From Oligoflexia bacterium (GTDB lineage Bacteria > Bdellovibrionota > UBA1018), in NCBI GenBank assembly GCA_903935335.1, contig CAIZRG010000027.1, positions 1 through 64,000 on the forward strand: a DNA stretch of 64,000 nt, written 5' to 3'. Position 1 is the first letter of the stretch; each line of letters starts with the position of its first letter. The notes under the pieces were generated by a model. The model was not told the origin of the DNA. It worked only from the letters and a program-made list of their open reading frames with translations, and did not search any database. Shown here piece after piece: positions 1 through 8,610 of this stretch. The translations under genes were made by a program, and so were the position numbers.

Positions 1-782
1 CCTTGCCATCTTCGAAACGTAGCTGCAGCCAGATCAAAAAAGAGAGCTAGAAAGAGAGGAGCCCCTTTGGACCAGCGAAATCCAAAATACTGGGAGAGTC
101 CTCGAACAATAAGAATGAGCCAAGGCCGAAGCATCCCAGCTGGAGCTCCACTGAGGAGCCACACTATGAAACAGATTAGAAAAGTACTCATTCGGCTGAT
201 CCAAAGACCATAGCGAATGGGTAGACGGAGTAAAAAAGCAAGAGTACGAATAACTGTGTCCCACGCTTGAGAAATTGCAATCAGATGGATTCCGCTGGTT
301 GAGACCAAGTGAACAAAGCCAAGAATTCTTAAAAGGTTTGAAGGGCTATCAGGAGTCATTTCTCGGAGAATTAAGCTTCGGAGTATGCCTGAGGGGTCAT
401 GAGGGGTAAGAAGCCCTGATGTTCTTTCCCTCCATCGTTCAATTTTTTGAAGAAGAAAATAAATTCTTGAAGAAGAAGGGGGTGATTTTAGGTGTTCAAG
501 CTTGAGCGTATGCCGAACCTTCTTAGTGATGGGATGAAGTTGAGAATTTTGAGGAACTGCTGAGATCGACCATTTGGCTTGAGAGTCGATGCAAATGGGC
601 CCTGGTTGCTTAGACCGGAGCCATTGATACCAAAGGGTTCGATGGATACAAATTTGGTGATTGGGGTTGAGATCAAATCTTGCCCAACAGTTTTCTCTTT
701 GAGTTTTATGAGCGAGTATCGGGGAAGTACAGGGTTCAGAAAACGAGACAAGAGATACAAGGACAGTAAAAACTCCAAGCAC
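1..782 (-). CDS. comEC: ComEC-family DNA uptake channel, N-terminal part (runs off left edge)
   Basis: An open minus-strand frame of 260 codons runs from a GTG at 782 to the window edge without a stop. ComEC forms the inner-membrane channel for single-stranded DNA during natural transformation. The visible part starts with a hydrophobic segment, then a soluble region, then a competence-domain pattern: HLVSTSGIHLIAIS (about 155-170 residues in, compare the family's HLLAISGLH) and, further on, WLLSGAPAGMLRP, like the family's GASPSVxRA element, within alternating hydrophobic segments. No ATG lies in frame downstream of the stop at about 824, so GTG 782 is the most upstream usual start. It diverges from the J-domain gene at 839. 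Two shorter open frames on the same strand (799-488 and 264-34) are out of frame with this one and are shadows. The C-terminal part lies outside the window. Confidence 0.82.
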   Translation of the reverse strand, partial: MLGVFTVLVSLVSFSEPCTSPILAHKTQRENCWARFDLNPNHQICIHRTLWYQWLRSKQPGPICIDSQAKWSISAVPQNSQLHPITKKVRHTLKLEHLKSPPSSSRIYFLLQKIERWRERTSGLLTPHDPSGILRSLILREMTPDSPSNLLRILGFVHLVSTSGIHLIAISQAWDTVIRTLAFLLRLPIRYGLWISRMSTFLICFIVWLLSGAPAGMLRPWLILIVRGLSQYFGFRWSKGAPLFLALFFDLAAATFRRWQ

Positions 783-838
783 TGAGTTGGGTTTCGCACA
801 AACTATGCCAAATTGAAAAAGTCAGGCATAATAGAAAT

Positions 839-1312
839 ATGATTCTAGAGTGGATAGAAATCCTGCAAAACCATGGAAGCCCGAAGTACTTTTTTTATGG
901 AGCTGAGTTTAGCCTAGTCTTATTATTTTTACTTTTCATCGGATGGAAGCAGCTTAGGGGTCCAGAATCAAATTTCAAAGTTCGAGAAGCAGACTTAAGT
1001 GATATTCGGGTTCAATCGGAGTCTCAGGCGAATCGGTCAGCTGATTTAGGTTCAGCTAAAATGACTCGTGGTTCTCTCCTTCTTGAAGGAATTCGGCTGG
1101 GTGGAGCACCCCATGAAGTTTTAGGTGTTTCATCAGGAGCAAATGGAGCAGAGATTCAGAAGGCTTATCGTAAGCTCATGAAACGCTATCATCCAGACCG
1201 AGTCGGTCCTCCAGGAAGCTCAGAGTGGAAAGACGCTCAAAAGATTGCTGAAGCCATTAATCAAGCAAAAGACGATCTTATTACACGACTAAAAAAGAAT
1301 GGGAATGGATAG
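839..1312 (+). CDS. Membrane-anchored J-domain (DnaJ-like) protein
   Basis: This 157-residue protein has one N-terminal membrane segment (about residues 21-37), a hydrophilic linker and a C-terminal J domain (about 91-157) with the HPD tripeptide at 118-120 that stimulates the Hsp70 ATPase. The layout (TM then a terminal J domain) resembles DjlA/TIM14-like co-chaperones rather than full DnaJ: there is no Gly/Phe region, no zinc finger and no substrate domain. It probably recruits DnaK to the inner membrane. A -10-like CATAAT at 828-833 sits only five bases before the ATG, so the transcript may have almost no leader. It diverges from comEC. Confidence 0.85.
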   Translation: MILEWIEILQNHGSPKYFFYGAEFSLVLLFLLFIGWKQLRGPESNFKVREADLSDIRVQSESQANRSADLGSAKMTRGSLLLEGIRLGGAPHEVLGVSSGANGAEIQKAYRKLMKRYHPDRVGPPGSSEWKDAQKIAEAINQAKDDLITRLKKNGNG

Positions 1313-1429
1313 AACTCTTCTCTTAGGTGGGTAGGTGAATTTGTGGCCAGATGTTTTTTTAATAAAAGTAGAAAAATGCATTTTTCATCTTGTGAAAGCA
1401 TTCCAAGTAGGTTAGTTGATTAAGTCAAT

Positions 1430-1894
1430 ATGAAACGTGGTCGTCCAAAAGGTCGCTCTCGCGACAGTCGTTCCTTCGGTCCCCTTGGGGATTTAATTCG
1501 TAAATATCGCTTAGACAAAGGTCTAGGTCTTTCTGAAATAGCTAAAGCTTGTCAATGTTCGGTGCAGTTTATTTCAAACATTGAACATGGCCGTGCACCG
1601 TTGCCTTGGGAAAAAGCAACTCATTTAGCTAGTGTTTTAAAGATTCCTTTAGAAGACTTACAAGTGGCTAATCTAGCCATTCGGTCTGACTTCAAGAGCT
1701 TTATTACAAATTCAAAGGGCAGTAAAAAAATTGCTAAGCCTGCGGTACTTGAAAGTATTGCAGGTGCTGCATCTGCTGTAGCTTTTGCTTCGAAAGATAT
1801 TCAGCTGCAAGAAGTGATACAGAAGTATCAAAATGCTTCAGCAGTCTCACGAAAGAAGTTTGTTCGTGCAGCTTTAGAACTGCTGATTCATTAG
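1430..1894 (+). CDS. XRE-family helix-turn-helix regulator with AT-hook-like N terminus
   Basis: A 154-residue protein. Residues 3-9 read RGRPKGR, an AT-hook-like minor-groove motif. They are followed by a Cro/CI-type HTH (about 18-75) with the usual GLSLSEIA-like first helix and a recognition region SVQFISNIEHGRAPLP. The remaining 75 residues are a helical tail of unknown function. It is probably a DNA-binding regulator; the target is unknown. No good Shine-Dalgarno precedes the ATG. The 118 bases upstream are AT-rich with a T7 run at about 1355-1361. The next gene, the ComM homologue, follows on the same strand after about 130 bases. Confidence 0.8.
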   Translation: MKRGRPKGRSRDSRSFGPLGDLIRKYRLDKGLGLSEIAKACQCSVQFISNIEHGRAPLPWEKATHLASVLKIPLEDLQVANLAIRSDFKSFITNSKGSKKIAKPAVLESIAGAASAVAFASKDIQLQEVIQKYQNASAVSRKKFVRAALELLIH

Positions 1895-2025
1895 TAGAGA
1901 CGGATTAGGAAGTCCAGATTGAGTCCTGTTTGTTTGGATTTCGCTCCTGAATCAATTTCTTTTTGACTGAATTTTTAAAGAAATTCATTTTTTGAATGGC
2001 ATAAATTCTGCAATCTTTTTTGGGT

Positions 2026-3744
2026 ATGCGAATTTATGCTCCATTGAATAGTTTTCCTGATCCATTACTTCAAGAGATTGAAGTTGCAACTTTTTTTCAA
2101 ATTCCAAGTATTCAGATTATTGGATTGCCAAGTCCTGAGGTGGCAGAGGCCAGGGAGAGAATTCGTTCTTCCATTGAAGCCAGTGGTTTGAAATTTCCTA
2201 AGAAGAGGATTGTTTTGAATTTGTCTCCGGCTTCTGTTCGAAAGCGAGGTACGGGGTTAGATTTAGCAATGAGCTTAGCAATTCTCACTTTGGGCCATCC
2301 ATCGGACAGACATCTGGGGGCTTGGGGTGAGTTAGGATTAGATGGAACAGTGAAAGCAGCAGGACAGACAGTTCGAGCTGTATATGCCGCTTGGAAAGGA
2401 GGTTTGGACACTTTATTTCTTTCTCAAGATGAGCTAGATTTAGCGAAACTTGCAAAAACTTGGATGATGAAAAAAGGTGAGTTTTCTCATTCTCCCCCGT
2501 CTTTAGTTCCGGTATCGACTTTGATAGAAGCTTGGAAAATTTTATCAAGCTTAAAAGTAAAAGCAGGATCTGGGTTTGAGCATTTGAAGATGGATCTCCA
2601 CGATTTTAAAGGGGGAGATGACTTTAAAGTAGAGTCAGAAAAAACTGAGTTAAGAAATAAAGAGTTACTTGCAGAAGAAATTCAAATAAAAAATTTGGGA
2701 CTCATGCCACTCTCTGGAGTGATGGAAAGGATATTAGGGGTTGCAGTGGCTGGTCACCATCACTTGCTTTTGCTTGGGCCCCGTGGAACTGGTAAAACCC
2801 ATGCCATTGAGTGGCTCATGGCTCTTCAATCTGAGCCTGAACCGCAAGATTGGTTGAAACACCATTTAATTGCCGAACTGACCGGAATTCATCAGTTTTC
2901 TCATAGGAAGTCTTCTTCCCTAAACTTTGAGAGCAAATTCAGTGCTGAGTGGGTTCGGCGTGTAGGTTCAACCGTAAGGCCTGCAGCTTTGACAGGTGGT
3001 TTTTCTCATTCATTGATTCGACCCGGAGAGTGTTCTTTAGCTCATGGGGGAATGCTTGTAGCAGATGAAATTCTTGAGTGGTCCAGAGATAGTCGAGAAG
3101 TTCTCCGTGAGCCTTTGGAAAGGGGTAAGGTGACGGTGACTCGAACTCAAGGGGTGATTGAATTTCCTGCTCAATTTTTATTAGCAGCAACAGGAAATCT
3201 CTGTCCTTGTGGGGGATGGTCTCCACAAATTTCTAGTTTTGGAGGCGCATGGAAGGAAGAAGATAGGAAAAAAAGTCTGGGGGTAAAGCCTTCTTTTTTG
3301 AGATGCCAATGCACTGATTTAGCAAGACGATCTTATTTGTCCCGTCTTTCTGGTCCTTTTTTGGATCGACTCGATTTAATCGCTTTTGTCACTCTGCCAT
3401 CCGAAGTTCCGTCTTTATCTTTAAGTGCTTTTGAGCGGTGGAAGTTTCTGAAGGGAAAGGTCCAAGAAGTGCAAACTCAGTTAAGAAAAAGCTGGGGTGT
3501 TTTGCCAGGAGTACTTTCCGGTGAGCAGTTAGAAGCAGTTTTGCAAGATCATCCTTTGTTGAGAGAAAGTTTGTCCTATCTTTCGTTGAGCTCCTTAAGA
3601 GCGAGGCATAAAACTCTTCGATTAGCGATGAGTTTAGCAGCTTGGGATGGTTTTTTGGAGATAGACAACGTTCATTTGATGGAAGCAGCTAGCTACCGAG
3701 CTGAACGGTATTTTGGGATTGATGAGTTTTGTAGGTTAGAGTAG
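2026..3744 (+). CDS. comM: ComM/YifB-family Mg-chelatase-like AAA+ ATPase
   Basis: About 572 residues, slightly longer than the usual ~500. An N-terminal ChlI-like domain contains IGLPSPEVAEARERIRSSIE and NLSPASVRKRGTGLDLAM, both typical of YifB/ComM. The AAA+ core follows with Walker A GPRGTGKT (about residue 252), a Walker-B-like element GGMLVADEI (acidic pair DE), the zinc-like cysteine stretch NLCPCGG and the arginine-finger region SGPFLDRLDLI. A hydrophilic insertion at about 165-225 separates the two parts. ComM is a hexameric branch-migration helicase that extends recombination during natural transformation, which fits comEC 1.2 kb away. I chose ATG 2026; an upstream in-frame TTG at 2020 is also possible. 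No clear ribosome binding site is visible. Confidence 0.9.
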   Translation: MRIYAPLNSFPDPLLQEIEVATFFQIPSIQIIGLPSPEVAEARERIRSSIEASGLKFPKKRIVLNLSPASVRKRGTGLDLAMSLAILTLGHPSDRHLGAWGELGLDGTVKAAGQTVRAVYAAWKGGLDTLFLSQDELDLAKLAKTWMMKKGEFSHSPPSLVPVSTLIEAWKILSSLKVKAGSGFEHLKMDLHDFKGGDDFKVESEKTELRNKELLAEEIQIKNLGLMPLSGVMERILGVAVAGHHHLLLLGPRGTGKTHAIEWLMALQSEPEPQDWLKHHLIAELTGIHQFSHRKSSSLNFESKFSAEWVRRVGSTVRPAALTGGFSHSLIRPGECSLAHGGMLVADEILEWSRDSREVLREPLERGKVTVTRTQGVIEFPAQFLLAATGNLCPCGGWSPQISSFGGAWKEEDRKKSLGVKPSFLRCQCTDLARRSYLSRLSGPFLDRLDLIAFVTLPSEVPSLSLSAFERWKFLKGKVQEVQTQLRKSWGVLPGVLSGEQLEAVLQDHPLLRESLSYLSLSSLRARHKTLRLAMSLAAWDGFLEIDNVHLMEAASYRAERYFGIDEFCRLE

Positions 3745-3789
3745 GAGTACTCCTGTTTAGAGTGTTTGAGACAAATTTTTTGTCTCAAA
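3743..3789. terminator. Palindrome and hairpin between comM and the AbiEii gene
   Basis: Two adjacent inverted repeats overlap and follow the comM stop: a 12-base palindrome AGGAGTACTCCT at 3743-3754, and an 11-base stem TTTGAGACAAA/TTTGTCTCAAA with a 3-base loop at 3765-3789. The second is a good hairpin but lacks a clean downstream T run (GTCCAATTTT follows), so it may be a weak terminator or an operator for the AbiEii gene starting at 3809. Confidence 0.5.
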
Positions 3790-3808
3790 GTCCAATTTTA
3801 TATCTTAT

Positions 3809-4792
3809 ATGAAAGTTATATTCATTGTACAGATCATTTTCTCCTGGATGGCTACTGATGTAGTCGGCGGCGGTTTACAGGGAGGTGCATCATATCATTA
3901 TTTTAAACAATCTAAATTAATGCTTCGAATGATTCCCTATTTAGCTGAAGAATCCTGCTTTGCACTGAAGGGGGGAGCTGCGATTAATTTTTTTTACAGG
4001 GACATGCCGCGATTCCCTAAAGATATTGACCTGACTTACCTTCCTATTGAGGAGCGAGAAATTTCATTAATGAAAATGAGTCAAGCCCTTCAGCGTATCG
4101 CGTCTTCAGCTAAAAAGATAGGATTACATATTCATGAGAGCTGTCCATGGAATAATAGAATTATAAAAATATTTATTACGGATGGGGTAAATCAAATCAG
4201 GATTGAGCCTAATGAGGTGATTCGTGGCACTGTCTATGCTCCACTTAAGTGTCAGGCTTCACAGATTGTTGAGAGTGCTTTTGAAACCTCAGCGTCCATG
4301 CAGGTTGTACAGCTTGCTGATCTTTATGCGGGGAAATTATGTGCAGCCATGGATCGTCAGCACCCAAGAGATCTTTTTGATGTTAAAATTCTTCTTGAGA
4401 ATGAAGGAATTACTGATAAAATTAGGAAAGCATTTGTTATTTATTTAGCTTGTCATCATAGACCTATTCATGAGCTAATAGACCCTAAACGTAAAAATAT
4501 TTTTGATTTGTTTCAAAAAGAATTTATCGGAATCACCGATAGAGACATTACTTATGAAGACCTTATTTTAACTCGCGAGATATGCATTCACAAGATTCAA
4601 TCAGAGTTAACTTTGGAAGAGAGAAAATTTCTATTTTCTTTGAAAGAAGGAAACCCGCGTTGGAGTCTTCTTGAGATCCCAGGTGTAGAAGATTTACCAG
4701 CAATTCAATGGAAATTGCTCAATATCCGTAAAATGGATAAGGTTAAGCATTTAGATTCTTTAAATAAACTTCGCAAAAAACTAAATTTATAA
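3809..4792 (+). CDS. AbiEii/AbiGii-type nucleotidyltransferase (toxin family), no partner seen
   Basis: A 327-residue protein of the AbiEii family (DUF1814-type nucleotidyltransferases). The signature region reads FALKGGAAINFFYRDMPRF followed by KDIDLTY (DID at about residues 72-74), which form the nucleotide- and metal-binding site. A second conserved block, LADLYAGKLCAAMDRQ then HPRDLFDVKILL, is the family's C-terminal half of the active centre. Known members add nucleotides to tRNA or other substrates and act as type IV toxins paired with an upstream AbiEi antitoxin. Here the upstream gene is comM and no AbiEi-like winged-helix gene is present. The first ~35 residues do not match the family, so translation may begin at an internal ATG such as 3848. 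It converges with the LRR gene at 4831. Confidence 0.82.
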   Translation: MKVIFIVQIIFSWMATDVVGGGLQGGASYHYFKQSKLMLRMIPYLAEESCFALKGGAAINFFYRDMPRFPKDIDLTYLPIEEREISLMKMSQALQRIASSAKKIGLHIHESCPWNNRIIKIFITDGVNQIRIEPNEVIRGTVYAPLKCQASQIVESAFETSASMQVVQLADLYAGKLCAAMDRQHPRDLFDVKILLENEGITDKIRKAFVIYLACHHRPIHELIDPKRKNIFDLFQKEFIGITDRDITYEDLILTREICIHKIQSELTLEERKFLFSLKEGNPRWSLLEIPGVEDLPAIQWKLLNIRKMDKVKHLDSLNKLRKKLNL

Positions 4793-4830
4793 CTTATAAA
4801 GTTTTTAACTATAAATACTATTTTGAATAG

Positions 4831-5742
4831 TTAGTAAATAATAATAACAGATTTCCCAAGTGCTTCTCTTAAAGTATAGATCGGTATGTCGTCGATTTTG
4901 TTTCCACTTAGATCTAGCATTTCTAGTTGAGAAAGTGTTTTAAGATGAACGACCCCAGCTTCTCCGATTTCGTTGAAAGACAGCTCCAGCGATTTTAACT
5001 GAGAGAGTGCTGTAAGATGGGCAACCCCAGCTGTTTTGATTTTGTTGAAAGACAGATGCAGCTTTTCTAGTTGAGAGAGTGTTTTAAGATGAGCGACCCC
5101 AGCTTCTCCGATTTCATTGTTAAAAAGCTCCAGCGATTTTAACTGAGTGAGTTTTGCTAGATGAGCAGCCCCAGCTTCTCCGATTTGGTTCCCATACAAA
5201 TTGAGTGATTTTAACTGAGTGAGTTTTGCTAGATGAGCAGCCTCAGCTTCTCCGATTTGGTTCCCAGCTAGTTCCAGCTTTTCTAATTGAGAGAGTTTTG
5301 CTAGATGATCGATCCCAGCTGCTCCGATGTTGTTAAAAGACAGATTCAGCTCTTTTATATTTGGAAAATGTGCCTGAATAAACTCTACTAAATCTTTTAA
5401 AACTTCAGCTGTTATGCCTAATTCAGATAAGTTGAGTGCTTCAATAGCTGTTTGCACTTGGGACTCAGATTCATCTTTTGATAAAAGATCAGATAATTGC
5501 ACTATAATCTCACTTGCAGAAGGCTTTTTTGTTTCAAGTTCTTTCATATCCAGAAAGGTGAATTCATCGAATTTTTGATTTATTTGAAAAAGAGTTGGCC
5601 AAGGTCCTTGATCTAAAAACTCAGTTGTCTTTTTTATAACCTTAGGGGGGTCATCATGAATGCCTGCCTGGGATAAAACAGGCAATCCACTTAAAAAGAA
5701 AAAAATTAAAAAAAAACAAAATAATGAATGGAAATTTTTCAT
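4831..5742 (-). CDS. Secreted leucine-rich-repeat protein with degenerate F-box-like segment
   Basis: A 303-residue protein. Residues 1-27 are a Sec signal peptide (basic start, long Phe/Leu core, LSQAG end). Residues about 31-65 (PPKVIKKTTEFLDQGPWPTL and onward) align with the F-box-like part of the neighbour at 5775 but are more worn. From about residue 130 there are seven 24-residue LRRs of the form QLxxLxLxxNxIGxAGxxHL, close to the ribonuclease-inhibitor/GALA-like class. Such F-box plus LRR layouts belong to eukaryotic SCF adaptors and to bacterial effectors that mimic them. With an N-terminal Sec signal it is exported at least to the periplasm. It is a paralogue of the next gene, from which it is 32 bases away, probably in one transcript. 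Confidence 0.85.
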   Translation of the reverse strand: MKNFHSLFCFFLIFFFLSGLPVLSQAGIHDDPPKVIKKTTEFLDQGPWPTLFQINQKFDEFTFLDMKELETKKPSASEIIVQLSDLLSKDESESQVQTAIEALNLSELGITAEVLKDLVEFIQAHFPNIKELNLSFNNIGAAGIDHLAKLSQLEKLELAGNQIGEAEAAHLAKLTQLKSLNLYGNQIGEAGAAHLAKLTQLKSLELFNNEIGEAGVAHLKTLSQLEKLHLSFNKIKTAGVAHLTALSQLKSLELSFNEIGEAGVVHLKTLSQLEMLDLSGNKIDDIPIYTLREALGKSVIIIY

Positions 5743-5774
5743 GGACCGAGGAGTATTAACTTATTGATTAGAAA

Positions 5775-6788
5775 TCAATAAAAAATAGTCACATAGTCTT
5801 CAAAAATTTGACTGAGAGCATCAATCTCTGCATCATGGATATTATTCCTGCTCAGATCTAGCATTTCTAATCGGGTGAGTTCTTTAAGATGAGTGGATTC
5901 GACTGAGCTAATATTGTTGCAAGACAGATTCAGCGATTTTAACTGAGAGAGTGTTGCAATATGAACAGCCCCATCTGATCCAATATTGTTTCTATACAGA
6001 TTGAGGCATGTTAACTGAGTGAGTCTTGCTAGATATGCGGCTGAAGTTGCAGGGATATTATTGCAAGCTAGATTCAGCTTTTTTAACTGAGAGAGTGTTG
6101 CAAGATGAACAACCCCATCTGCTCCAATGTTGTTGCCACATAGATTGAGCGATTTTAGCTGAGAGAGTGTTGCAAGATGAGCGACCCCATCTGCTTCGAT
6201 ATTGTTGCAAGCCAGATTCAGAATTTCTAACTGAGTCAGTCTTGCAAGATGAACAACCCCATCTGCTCCAATGTTGTTGCCACATAGATTGAGCGATTTT
6301 AGCTGAGAGAGTGTTGCAAGATAAGTCGCTCCTGTAGCTCCAATACTGTTCCCGCTTAGATCTAGTGATTTTATATTTGGAACGTGAACCTGAATAAACT
6401 TGACTAAATCTTGTAAGATTTCAGCTGTCATGTCTAAGCCAGACAAATCAAATGCTTCAAGAGCTGTATGAACTTGATCTTCAGATCTGCCTTTGAATAA
6501 AAAAGCAGATAACTTGGATATAATCTCACTTGCAGAATGACCTCTGATTTTAAGAACTTTGACCCCTTGATGAGTTAATGTATGGAATCTTTGATTGACT
6601 TTTAAAAGAGTTACCCAAGATTTTTGATCTAGGAATCCAACTGTATTTTTTATGATCTCATCAGGAAAATCGCTGATGCCTACCTGGGTTATTCCTGATT
6701 GGGCAATGCTTGATTGGAGTAAATAAGCAAATAAATTTAAAAATAAAAAAATTAATAATAAACAAAGGAATGAATAAAAAATTTTCAT
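5775..6788 (-). CDS. Secreted F-box-like leucine-rich-repeat protein
   Basis: A 337-residue protein with a Sec-type signal segment (about 1-30). Then comes an F-box-like motif at about residues 39-75: DFPDEIIKNTVGFLDQKSW then TLLKVNQRFHTLTH, matching the eukaryotic pattern LPxEllxxIlxyLdxxdll..vnrrf. Eight 24-residue LRRs follow (about residues 140-335), with asparagine ladders and a frequent Cys before NNI. The protein probably acts outside the cell, perhaps in a protist host's ubiquitin pathway; this is inference from architecture. It is upstream of the related gene ending at 4831 in the same direction. LRR units 2 and 4 are encoded by nearly identical DNA, pointing to recent internal duplication. 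Confidence 0.85.
   Translation of the reverse strand: MKIFYSFLCLLLIFLFLNLFAYLLQSSIAQSGITQVGISDFPDEIIKNTVGFLDQKSWVTLLKVNQRFHTLTHQGVKVLKIRGHSASEIISKLSAFLFKGRSEDQVHTALEAFDLSGLDMTAEILQDLVKFIQVHVPNIKSLDLSGNSIGATGATYLATLSQLKSLNLCGNNIGADGVVHLARLTQLEILNLACNNIEADGVAHLATLSQLKSLNLCGNNIGADGVVHLATLSQLKKLNLACNNIPATSAAYLARLTQLTCLNLYRNNIGSDGAVHIATLSQLKSLNLSCNNISSVESTHLKELTRLEMLDLSRNNIHDAEIDALSQIFEDYVTIFY
6098..6322. repeat. Identical 81-base direct repeats inside the LRR gene
   Basis: Bases 6098-6178 and 6242-6322 are identical by eye over 81 bases. The offset is 144 bases, exactly two 72-base LRR units. This looks like recent gene conversion or duplication of a two-repeat block and would allow repeat-number change without a frameshift. 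Confidence 0.9.
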
Positions 6789-6866
6789 TGTTGTATAAAT
6801 ATTAATTTATTATTAAAAATCAATAAAAAATAACAAATTTCAATTATTTTATAGGTCAGGTGAACC

Positions 6867-8312
6867 CTACTCAATCAATTTTTTGGATCTGAGTAATTCA
6901 AAAGCTGATTCATTGGCGTAAACATTGGGGACGAAATTGATAAAACCTGAAAGATGCTTCATCAATGTATTGTCTCGTTCCACAAGGAGAGAAGGGATTC
7001 CTGTTCTTGATACTACTTTGATGGGATCTCGCTCTTGGTAGAGATTATCCGATAACCGTTTTTTCACGATTTGACCTAATCCTCGAGTAAATACAACATC
7101 TTTTTCAGGAATATCCGCAAATAGCCATTCTTGACCAGTCCCGTTCTTTTTTAGGACCTCTTGAAATTCATCGATTAATTTTCGAATTTTTAGGATAAGT
7201 TTTTTCTTTTGTTGTTCATGGATATCCATTGAGAGAATTCGATGAGCAAAGAGAGGATGATGAACTGTTTTTGGAGGGTGACGGTACAAAAGCATTTCAG
7301 TGAGTTCAGAAATTTTTGGATTTTTGATGAGATTCTGGTGTCGAACCTCCTGGCATCGACTCATAAAATAAATGTCATTCCACCAAAAGAAGCGTTCATC
7401 TCTTTTTCTAATCATTTCTAAAAGATCATGAAATTGATGGATGAGATCTGCTTCTAAAAAGGCTTTAGCAATGTGTGAAGCTATAATATCAAATTTAGCA
7501 GATCCAGGATTTTTAATAATTTGACTGTACCATGAAAATCGTGCGATTAAAAAGTCCTCGACTGCATGAATCGCATTTTCACGAATTCCAACTGCTAATT
7601 GTGATTGCCCTGCGTCATAAGTAATTAAATTGGATATAATATACTCTCGGTCAAATTGACCATATTTGATACCAGTGTAATAAGAATCTCGAATGAGATA
7701 ATCCATACGGTCAGCATCTAGGTCTGAATGCATTAACTGATTAGCAATGAGTTGTGGAGAATCTCCTTTTATAATTTTTGAAATCATTTGAACATCAAAA
7801 TCATAATGTTCTAGAATTCGAGTTAATCCTCCTTCATAATTTGTGTTTTTTATGATGTAGGAGCCTAAATGCTCATGAGAATTTGGTAAATCTTTTGAAC
7901 TGTGTGCAGAACGGCGCTGGTCATTCCCGTGGCGAAGGTAAGCGTATTCAATCGCATGGCTAAAAGGAAAAGTTCCAATGTCATGTAAAAGAGCAGCAAT
8001 TCTTAGGCTTTTATGTAGCATAGCTTGAGGATTTTTAACTTGAGGATCAAACAGCTCATGATTTGGAGCGGCTAATCCTAGGGCGTGGATCATTTGATCC
8101 ATAGAGTGCATGACTCCAATGACATGGGCAAAGCGATTATGCTCAGCACCAGGGAAAATATAATTCGCAAATCCTAATTGCTTAATCCATCGAAGTCTTT
8201 GAAAAAAAGGGGAGTTGATAATTTTTTCTTCCCACTCTGTGATTGGGATGAAACCATAAAGTCCGTCATAGATTGTTCGAAAATTTTTTTGATGTTTAGA
8301 GGTAGATGCCAA
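6867..8312 (-). CDS. HD-domain phosphohydrolase (COG1078/SAMHD1-like)
   Basis: A 481-residue protein with the full HD phosphohydrolase pattern of the dNTPase/SAMHD1-like family. FFQRLRWIKQLGFANYIFPG is followed by EHNRFAHVIGVMHSM (first metal His), then AALLHDIGTFPFSHAIE (the HD pair) and, further on, HSDLDADRMDYLIRDSYYTG (the final Asp). The C-terminal half lacks a recognised partner domain. Substrates of close bacterial members are mostly unknown; dNTPs or nucleotide signals are likely. A second family member lies at 48103-49494. The gene starts at ATG 8312 and diverges from the secreted protein at 8611. The 298 bases between are very AT-rich, with no gene or clear structure that I can support. 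Confidence 0.85.
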   Translation of the reverse strand: MASTSKHQKNFRTIYDGLYGFIPITEWEEKIINSPFFQRLRWIKQLGFANYIFPGAEHNRFAHVIGVMHSMDQMIHALGLAAPNHELFDPQVKNPQAMLHKSLRIAALLHDIGTFPFSHAIEYAYLRHGNDQRRSAHSSKDLPNSHEHLGSYIIKNTNYEGGLTRILEHYDFDVQMISKIIKGDSPQLIANQLMHSDLDADRMDYLIRDSYYTGIKYGQFDREYIISNLITYDAGQSQLAVGIRENAIHAVEDFLIARFSWYSQIIKNPGSAKFDIIASHIAKAFLEADLIHQFHDLLEMIRKRDERFFWWNDIYFMSRCQEVRHQNLIKNPKISELTEMLLYRHPPKTVHHPLFAHRILSMDIHEQQKKKLILKIRKLIDEFQEVLKKNGTGQEWLFADIPEKDVVFTRGLGQIVKKRLSDNLYQERDPIKVVSRTGIPSLLVERDNTLMKHLSGFINFVPNVYANESAFELLRSKKLIE

Positions 8313-8610
8313 ATCTTAATCCTAGCGTTTGAAAATTATTTTTATTCAAATTCTTGGCTTATTATCTCTGATAATAGAAATTTGGGCAAATTTTTTAGGA
8401 ATGGATCCAATAGAAAACACGGTTAAGTTAGTTCATATGTGAATCACTTTTGTTTCAATTATGAATAGATTAGTTCCTTACTTAGGATTAGATTGTTTTC
8501 GAAGATATCGTTAAGTCATTGATAACATTAAAGAATAAATTAAAATTCAAAGCTTTGTACCATTGGTCTAACATTTGCTTTGAGTCTTCTCTGATCAAGG
8601 AGAAGCTGAA

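Noticed and set aside
34-799. Two short minus-strand open frames (799-488 and 264-34)
   Set aside because: They are out of frame with the continuous ComEC frame 782-1, which has clear competence-domain motifs.
8178-8426. 82-codon plus-strand open frame at the HD gene start
   Set aside because: Mostly antisense to the HD gene and rich in Phe/Asn by composition; no support.
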